A stretch of 64,000 bases of DNA, taken from the NCBI RefSeq assembly GCF_040054535.1, contig NC_090781.1:10047982-10111981 (forward strand). The letters are read 5' to 3'. The translations under genes and the position numbers were made by a program. This DNA is from Antennarius striatus (lineage: Eukaryota; Chordata; Actinopteri; Lophiiformes; Antennariidae). This document shows, one piece after another, positions 57,111-64,000 of this stretch. Position 1 is the stretch's first letter. Each line of letters starts with the position of its first letter. The notes beneath the pieces were generated by a model, which did no database searches, was not told the origin of the DNA, and worked only from the letters and a program-made list of their open reading frames with translations.

Positions 57111-58670
57111 TGTTTGTGTTACCTTCTAGTGTAAAATTTCAAAGACAATATTGTCTCTGTAGTTTGTCTATCATTGGAATTGATATGTTTATACCAACAA
57201 GATATTCGACTTCTTTTGCTGCCACATTTGCAACATCCTTGAACCTTTCAGTAATGCATTTGCATACATTCCATATTTGCATAATTGATCTGGCATAAGG
57301 CTGAAAGTCAAACTTCAATGGAAATGGAAATGTCGCAGTGGAAAAACACTTGGAGACAACTTTGCTGTCTGAGACATGGGCAGGGGGCAGGGGAAGAGTC
57401 GCTTTGGGAACCTTGCTGTTTACATACAAACCATGTTTTATTTGTCACAGGTTTATGAAAGAGCCGGATTGGTGGTCTGATCACAAGTATACTCTTCCAA
57501 GATGAGTTAATATGATAAGAGTCTTGTCATTGTTCTGCAGAGCGCATGTTTTGAAATGGATCAGTTTTTATGATGGCCTCGGGGTGGAAATGTCTGTACT
57601 GTTTTGTACAGTGGGTGAATGAAAGACACACCTACTGGGGGAAATCTTTTGTGAAGCATCACAACTTGAAAGGTACTCCTGTTTATCCCGCGTCCCCAAA
57701 GAGTGCAACCACAAAACCCTGTCAGGATACAGCCTGTAAAAGGTGCCTGCTAGATTACTTTAGTCATATCCAATGTCAAATGCCAGTTTTAATCTCCTTT
57801 GTTGTGTAAATCCATGTTTGTCTGCAGGCTGTGCCATCAGTGTTACTGCTGGCGTATTTCCTCACAACCTGGAAAAAGTAGTGGATTTTATCATTGTTTT
57901 AGGAAAAGTATACTAACTTCATAGAGACACATGGTTTTGATTTCAATTGGAATTCTTGATTTAATCATTTGTTTTTAATCAGCAGGTATTGCTGCAGGTA
58001 TTTTACTAATGCAAATATGCACTTGTCCTGTAGTCCCTTAAATAATCCAGTTTATGACAGACATGCTGAAAGTGATTGTTTCCAGTCATACAGTGGGTGC
58101 CAATTCTAACACGCAACCACTGGGTCTGAGTATATTAAATAATTAGAGTACGTCACAGAATGAAACCATATGCCTGGCATTGTGTTTTCTGGGAACGAGA
58201 ACTTGGCCAAGTAAGCCAAGGAGTGTATTATTAGCCTTGGGCAGTATGAATCCTCCAGGCCAGTTTATCACAGGTATATCTGTATCAGTGTATCGAGGTC
58301 AATACCTAAAAATGAAATTTGAAAGATAAATCACAACTGATTTATGAACAGTGTCATAACGCTGCAGTTTCTCCTGAAGAGAACGCCCACATTTAGTTTT
58401 CAACTGCTTAACTACAATAGACTTGGAGAAGGAGAACATTTTGCCCTATTTGCCTTGAGTTCAATTGATGTCGCTCTTGTACATGTGAATAGTGAATGAA
58501 CTGACAGGCAACAACGAGTTAGCTTAGCCTTGTATTAAGACTGACACGATGCAAACACCTTGTTTTTGTCCATTGGTAATTAAATTTAAGAACTCTTTAA
58601 GTGCATCTACAGCTCATTCATTATACAGTATGTTATTACATTCCGCCTCAAAGCGGTGATGTATTTGTAA
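56170..58670. other. Gene-free stretch upstream of the zpld1-like gene
   Basis: AT-rich DNA with no supportable exon. A possible SINE remnant lies at about 56690-56765 (GATTTGAACTCAGGACC, a reversed B-box-like phrase) and a (GT)n microsatellite at 57034-57118. Confidence 0.6.
57034..57118. repeat. (GT)n microsatellite
   Basis: About 80 bp of GT with an ATGT and a TTGT interruption near the end. Confidence 0.95.
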
Positions 58671-58777
58671 TTGTCAGTGTTCGTGTGTTCGTCCGTTCAT
58701 CAGTTTGTCCGTTCATTCGTTCGTCGTTCGTTCGTGCGTCAGTCAGTCAGTCAGTCATCTTCAGATTACCACCGCTG

Positions 58778-59115
58778 TATCCGCCGCAGCGGGTCACAGG
58801 GAGCAGGAGCCTATCTCGGTGGCATAGGGCGTGAGGTGGGGGACACTCCGGGCACGATGCCAGTGCACCGCGGAGCCACACACAAAGACATACAACCATG
58901 CACACACACACTCATTCTTACGGGCAATTTGGAACGGCCAATCAACCTAGGGGCAATTTGAAGCGCATGCATTTGGAGGTGGGAGGAAGCCGGAGAACCC
59001 GGAGAGAACCCACGTAGAAACGGGGAGAGCATGTGAACTCCGCACAGAGTGGGACTCGAAATCGGGTCCGTCGTGTTGTGAGGCGACAGCGCTAACCACT
59101 GCTCCACAGTGCCGC
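58778..59115 (-). repeat. tRNA-like SINE copy, minus orientation
   Basis: A well-preserved copy of the repeat at 60608. It runs from CCGCCGCAGCGGGTCACAGG to GTGGTTAGCGCTGTCGCC-type sequence in reverse near 59085. It is inserted in another dispersed repeat: CGTT/CAGT-rich DNA precedes it and CGTACGTTCGTATCTCCACC follows. Confidence 0.75.
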
Positions 59116-59219
59116 CCTCGTACGTTCGTATCTCCACCAAATATCTTCACAACCGTTGCAGATAGAAAGATGAAACAAAAAGCACATTACTCAGGCAGCA
59201 AAGGGGATGCAAATGAGAT

Positions 59220-59375
59220 GATGACCTTGACCTTGAGAAAACTAGGTCAAGGTCAAATTTCAACTTTTAGTACACTCAGGAACCGGAGAAGGCCAGTGTG
59301 AATAAGACCTTAGGTCAAAGCTAGTGCCTTGATCTGCCTATGCACTAGCTTTGATCTATGGTCAAAGCTAGTGTA
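59220..59375. repeat. Cluster of short inverted repeats
   Basis: TTGACCTTGA at 59227-59236 faces TCAAGGTCAA at 59247-59256 across 10 bp. TCAAAGCTAGTG occurs at 59315 and 59362 with its inverse CACTAGCTTTGA at 59343. The block continues the dispersed repeat that surrounds the SINE at 58778. Confidence 0.7.
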
Positions 59376-59454
59376 TAGCTTTGGCCTAACCTGAAACCTA
59401 TGCACTAGTCAGGTACTACTTTCAGGCGGGATGTTGAAATCTGTGACTGCCTTG

Positions 59455-59482
59455 GTTCTTCTTCTTCTTCTTCTTCTTCTTC

Positions 59483-59562
<80 letters not shown>

Positions 59563-59563
59563 G
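59455..59563. repeat. (TTC)n-(TTA)n microsatellite
   Basis: Eight or so TTC units pass into about 80 bp of TTA. Confidence 0.95.
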
Positions 59564-59839
59564 CAGTATTATTACATCTAGTGCACACAGCAGGATTTTA
59601 CATTGGCAGAATTATTCTGTAGTTTGAAGTGGTCATATGTATAATATAAGTAATATAAGTACATAAGATATAAGCAATATTACAACGTTATAATATCCAG
59701 AATGCACCAAGAGTACACAGACCAACACAAATGGCATCATCACTAGTAAGTTTTTGTTCTTTGGTCACAAGATAAGATTCGCTTATATTTAATATATTGT
59801 ATATAAGATAAGATTCACTTTCCCCTTAAGGGATTAGAT

Positions 59840-61084
59840 CAGTGGTTCTTAACCTGGTTTCGATCGAACTCTAGGGGTTCGGTGAGTCCGGTCTCAGGGA
59901 TTTGGCGGAGACAGAGGTCAAGACAAAACACCCGACACATCGTGTTTTTGCCGAAAATATACGAATCAGTGTGCACGTTTGACACATCGTGTCAATTGGT
60001 GATGACACGCACCCCTTAGCCATCACTGGCTGCAGGTGATCACGTGACGCAATAGCCTACCTGTGCTACATGGGGATTTTGCGCACTCAGTAGTCAATTT
60101 ATGCCTGTTATGATGGTACGTCATCTGATTTCTTTCTTAATATTTTAATTCATAGTAACTAAGTTGAGCAAAAAAAGAAAGTGGTCGGAAGAATATTTGC
60201 AACGTGAATTTACATGTACTGTATCACGGAACATGATGGGAGTCAGCGTTCTGCATGATTTGCAATGTCAAGTTGAGCAACTCTAGTCTGGCACTGGCAA
60301 AAATAAAGAAACACTTCCTTAAGCTGCATGGAAAACAAAAGACACAGACTTTGCTGTGAAAATGACATCAGAGTACCACTTGCCAAGGTGAAGCCATGCG
60401 AATCTGAACTGGTCTCTCAGAAACAACAGCAGAAGTCACACTGATTTGCAGGTAGGTCATTTCATGTCAGTTCATGCACTGTATTGGTTTTGTTCTTTGA
60501 AAAAGGTGACATTATTGCACAATTAAATAAATACAGCAGTAAAACATATATTTATGTCTTAAATTTGAAAAAAGTATTTATATTTTTTACTAAAGAAGGG
60601 TTCGGAGCGGTGGGCGGAACGGTGGCGCAGTGGGTAGCGCTGTTGCCTCACAACATGGCGGGTCCAGGTTCGAGCCCCGCTCTGTGCGGAGTTTGCATGC
60701 TCTCCCCGTGTCCGTGTGGGTCTCTCCGGGTTCTCCGGCTTCCTCCCACCTCCAAAAACATGCGCTTCAGGTTGATTGGCCGGTCCCAAATTGCCCGTAG
60801 GAGTGAGTGTGTGTGTGTGCACATACAAAGACATACGTCTTTGTATGTGCACCCTGGAGCCACATACAAAGACATACGTCTTTGTATGTGGCTCCAGGGT
60901 GCACTGACGTCGCGCTTGGAGTGTCCCCCGCCTCACGCCCTCTGCCAGCTGGGATAGGCTCCAGCTCCCCGTGACCCGCTATGGTGGATACAGCTATGGT
61001 ACATGAAAATGGAAGGATGGGTTCGGTGAGTGAGCATATGAAACCGGCAGGGTTCGGTACCTCCAACAAGGTTAAGAACCACTG
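59840..61084. mobile_element. hAT transposon containing a nested SINE
   Basis: Termini CAGTGGTTCTTAACCTGGTT and (inverted) CAGTGGTTCTTAACCTTGTT match at 19 of 20 bases. The flanks are GATTAGAT (59832-59839) and GATTAGAG (61085-61092), a 7/8 target duplication. The left interior (59860-60480) has no intact transposase. The right interior holds a SINE at 60608-60990. The hAT itself sits inside a LINE 3' region (see 61093). Confidence 0.88.
60608..60990 (+). repeat. tRNA-like SINE with internal hairpins, inside the hAT element
   Basis: It starts GGCGGAACGGTGGCGCAGTG and has an A box (TGGCGCAGTGGGTAG) and a B box (GGTTCGAGCCC). It ends near CCCCGTGACCCGCTATGGTG. Compared with the copy at 58778, a short stretch (CACATACAAAGACATA) has been copied twice in alternating orientation, giving two hairpins at 60817-60852 and 60847-60904. 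Confidence 0.8.
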
Positions 61085-61092
61085 GATTAGAG

Positions 61093-61280
61093 AGTGTATA
61101 GAGATGTTTACTGTCCTTTTGTGTTTCATTTTATACTTTGTGTTGTAGTGTCTATGTTGTACTGCCTGTGTTTTACTGCCTGTTTACTGCCACAGTGGGT
61201 CTGAGAGGACTGCAATTTCATTTGTGCCTTATGTTGTGCATATATGGTTCACTTGACAATAAAGTTAACTTTGAATTATA
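61093..61280 (+). repeat. LINE 3' tail fragment
   Basis: TGTACTGCCTGTGTTTTACT and the terminal GACAATAAAGTTAACTTTGA are the 3' end of an L2/CR1-like fish LINE. Related sequence (GATAAGATTCACTTTCCCCT) sits on the other side of the hAT element, so the hAT probably jumped into this LINE. Confidence 0.6.
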
Positions 61281-63600
61281 CAAGGCAGAGCAGAGACTAT
61301 GATAATATTGATAAGGTTATCATGGAATTGGATCTGCATCAAAACAAAGTATCTCTTCTAAATAGTCTCATCTTAATCTTAGAAACCTTCTCCTAGCACT
61401 TGGATTTGTGTTATGAGTTACTAATACAGGATAATTTCCTTTTGACAGACCCAATATGATAAATTCATCAGAATGACTCTGAATCTCTATGAACTACATA
61501 TTAGTAGCAGCGTCATATCCCCGTCCCTCTCTGGTGCAGTTCAGTGAAACAGTACTAGATCTGGATTGTTACTTGGATCTTATTACACACAGTGGCAGAG
61601 CATCAAAGGTTTTCCATGCTTGAGCATCTTCATTTTGTGGTTTAGAATCCACTTCAACACCCAGATCCATCTCAAAATGAAATTCTCACTTCCTCAGTCC
61701 AAAATCCACCAATGCATAAAAGTGTCATCAAAATTCAATTTGTTGTCAGAGGAGGCCACATTGTGTCAGAAAGTGGTGGTTTTCTCAGTAAATGCAAACA
61801 TTACACTGAATTCTAGTTTTTAAGTGAGTTTAACATGCCGTTTCCCTGCTCACTGATGTTACAGTATCCTTTTGAGGGAATCAGAAACCTGACCAAGTGT
61901 TTATGAATCCTCACTTTCACACTGGTACAAAACAGCTCCATCTACAGTATATGCACCATGTCACTCACACAGTAGGAAGTATGTGGAAAATAAAAGAGAT
62001 TCACTCCTCCAATAAGCATCTCTCATATCTGTAATAGAGTTTTTGCTCTCATATTTCTCTAAATCTGACTTTCAGAGCGACCAGACTTCACACACTTAAA
62101 AAGAACAAAGGTGCTTCCAGTTGACACAAGACTGGTAAAGTCGCAGCGGTCTCAGATGATACAAGTAGGGGTCCTCTGACATATAGAGCAATCAGTGTGC
62201 ATCCTCCAAAAAAAGCTCTTTAGGGACTATTATCATGAAAATACCTCTGCATAATAGCCTATTACATAACACAGCTTCCATTGTTTTGGCATCTTAATCA
62301 CTTGCCAATGCTACTAGAAAAAATAGGGAGTTGAACATACTTGTTTTGGCTGAAGCATGTTCAGGCATGGAGCAGCCAGACAGTTTTTACCACGCTGCCT
62401 GAATGTACTGGTTGAATATTACACTGAACTTATTTTTAAGTACATTTTATTTGTGAATGTTGTGTAAATTCTGTTAAATTCACCTTAGCTAATCATATTT
62501 GCAGTATCAAGCTGACAGGAAAGTAAATAATGTCCTAAATGTAAGGAGGCCACAGTGCAGGGTCAATTACATCATTAAATACAAGCAACACCAAAACAGC
62601 ATACCCATAATGTGTTTTGATTAGAAAGTAGGATACTTCTTTAAAAAGAAAAAAACAACAACTTTGTTTGCATTTGCATCATATTTCCTTCACTGGCCTC
62701 CATTCTTCTATGGTGTTCTAGATGACTCACTTGATTAAAATCTACCAAATATACTGTAGGCGTGGTTAAAATTTTCCATCTGCTTGTACTTTAATGCCCT
62801 TCATGCCACCATTTGAAACCGGTTAACACTACTTCCTTACCTGTTAGGTAACAGGTAAGAGAATTATACCCTGTAGGGTTCCATGAATGTGCAACAAAGG
62901 ATTGCACTGCCTTTTAACCTTGCAATCGGTCAAGGTGGAAGTAAATTTTACAAATTTCACATTCATCTGCATACTGTCAGGAAACTGCATAATAAGATAA
63001 ACTGATCACAAACTAGAAAATTTAATGTTAATGCCTCATATTTTTTAGTTCAAGTTCTAAAAGTATCAAGTAGTAGAAAATGGAAATCAATCAAGACTTT
63101 ATATTACTACTTATTATTACTTATTTATTACTAGTTGCATCATTTTGTACTGAAGAAAAACACATATAAAGCACAAATAAACTCATTGGTTAAGTTGCAC
63201 AAATTGTCATTAGTGATTCTACTTTGGTCACAATTTTCCCGTTATAATTTCACAGAAGCTGTAGGTAGCATTTTTTATTTCCCTGCTTTCCCCATGACTA
63301 TTCAAAATTATATTAAGGAAGGAAGGAAGGCATAATCTGTTATTTCATATACATTGCAGCACGATGAACAGATTAATAAATTAAATGTATTACTGATTAG
63401 GCTCACATTACTTCACTCTATCTTCAACGTTAAAACTCTAAATTCTAGATTTTTTTTGTGCGTCATTAGAAGTCCACTTTCAAAAACCGGACTAACTTCA
63501 GTGTTTGGTAACCAGATGGTAACCAGTGTGAGCAGTCGTCATAAACTCAACCCATAATCTTGATAGCAACTGTTGTGCAAATCACCAAATCGTAATTTTA
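61281..63600. other. Gene-free stretch near the right edge
   Basis: AT-rich DNA. I find no exon, RNA gene or clear repeat that I can support. Open frames are short with no recognisable domain. Confidence 0.6.
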
Positions 63601-63833
63601 ATTGGACCATTTTTGGAGGACATGGCAGGACGACCAATGATTGGTCAGCTCCGCTCCACCGCCGTTCTAGACAGTTCTAGGCTGGAATGCTGGGGAGGTG
63701 CGGCCATCTGCACCTCACTGGCAGCGGGCACAGACCACTTCCACAGGGCGACTGCGAAGAAGCCAATTAGAAATCCAGCGACAAGCAGCTAAAACTCCGT
63801 ATTTTTTTTTTAATTTACCGGAGGTGAGTATAG
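63600..63833 (+). promoter_or_regulatory. Promoter-like block and possible first exon of a gene off the right edge
   Basis: Local GC content rises, with a perfect palindrome GACCAATGATTGGTC (63632-63646) holding two opposed CCAAT boxes. About 190 bp later ATTTACCGGAG is followed by GTGAGTATAG, a strong splice donor at 63834. This fits a TATA-less promoter and a non-coding first exon on the plus strand. The product is unknown because the coding part is outside the window. Confidence 0.5.
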
Positions 63834-64000
63834 CCAGATAATCTTAACAGTAACTTTTATTCTCCCTTGAGGATGACAGGAATAACAGAAAATTAGATAT
63901 TAGCTTGTCAGTGATAACTACGTCAGTTACTCTCCTGCGTCCTCAGAGCTAAGTTAGCCTTATACTATAAGGCTAACCTTGTAGCTAACGGGTAACTTTT

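Noticed and set aside
60484..61129. Cys- and Arg-rich open frames of 75-157 codons
   Set aside because: They lie entirely in a SINE inside a hAT element.

Overview
This is a 64-kb piece of a bony-fish (teleost) nuclear genome. The evidence is vertebrate multi-exon genes with GT-AG introns, very long di-, tri- and tetranucleotide microsatellites, and teleost-type repeats (tRNA-derived SINEs, Tc1-like, hAT and pogo/Tigger-like DNA transposons, RTE-like LINE fragments). I see no bacterial, plasmid or phage features and no CRISPR array.

Layout, left to right. (1) 1-1787, minus strand: the 5' end of a zpld1 gene (two coding exons; the rest lies off the left edge). (2) About 1.8-12 kb: gene-free DNA made of microsatellites, SINEs and nested DNA transposons, including a Tc1-like element split by a hAT element. 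(3) 12.6-29 kb, plus strand: a complete picalm gene (clathrin assembly protein) of 22 constitutive or optional coding exons, a CpG-rich promoter, a possible 12-nt microexon and two alternative terminal exons. (4) About 29-30.3 kb: LINE debris. (5) 30.8-49.8 kb, plus strand: a complete sytl2 gene (synaptotagmin-like 2, Rab27 effector) with 19 coding exons, including one 2.4-kb exon. (6) 50-52.2 kb: two exon-like open segments of unknown identity and a hAT remnant with clear ends. (7) 52.6-56.1 kb, minus strand: a complete second ZPLD1-family gene. (8) 56-63.6 kb: gene-free, repeat-rich DNA with a hAT element that carries a SINE with large hairpins. (9) 63.6-63.83 kb: a promoter-like block and a possible non-coding first exon of a plus-strand gene continuing off the right edge.

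picalm and sytl2 are also near neighbours in mammals, so this is a conserved pair: one shapes clathrin-coated vesicles during endocytosis, the other tethers Rab27 vesicles for exocytosis. The two ZPLD1-family genes that bracket them encode secreted or membrane ZP-domain glycoproteins and share an intron at the same place and phase, pointing to an old duplication.

All four gene models were assembled by hand from splice signals. Reading frame is preserved across every junction (picalm 705 or 731 aa, sytl2 1630 aa, zpld1-like 411 aa). I did not find a wholly new biological system. The best leads are the two picalm 3' ends with a switchable hairpin between them, a 79-nt sytl2 intron whose retention would remove both C2 domains, the paired ZPLD1 genes, and the unassigned exons near 51 kb.
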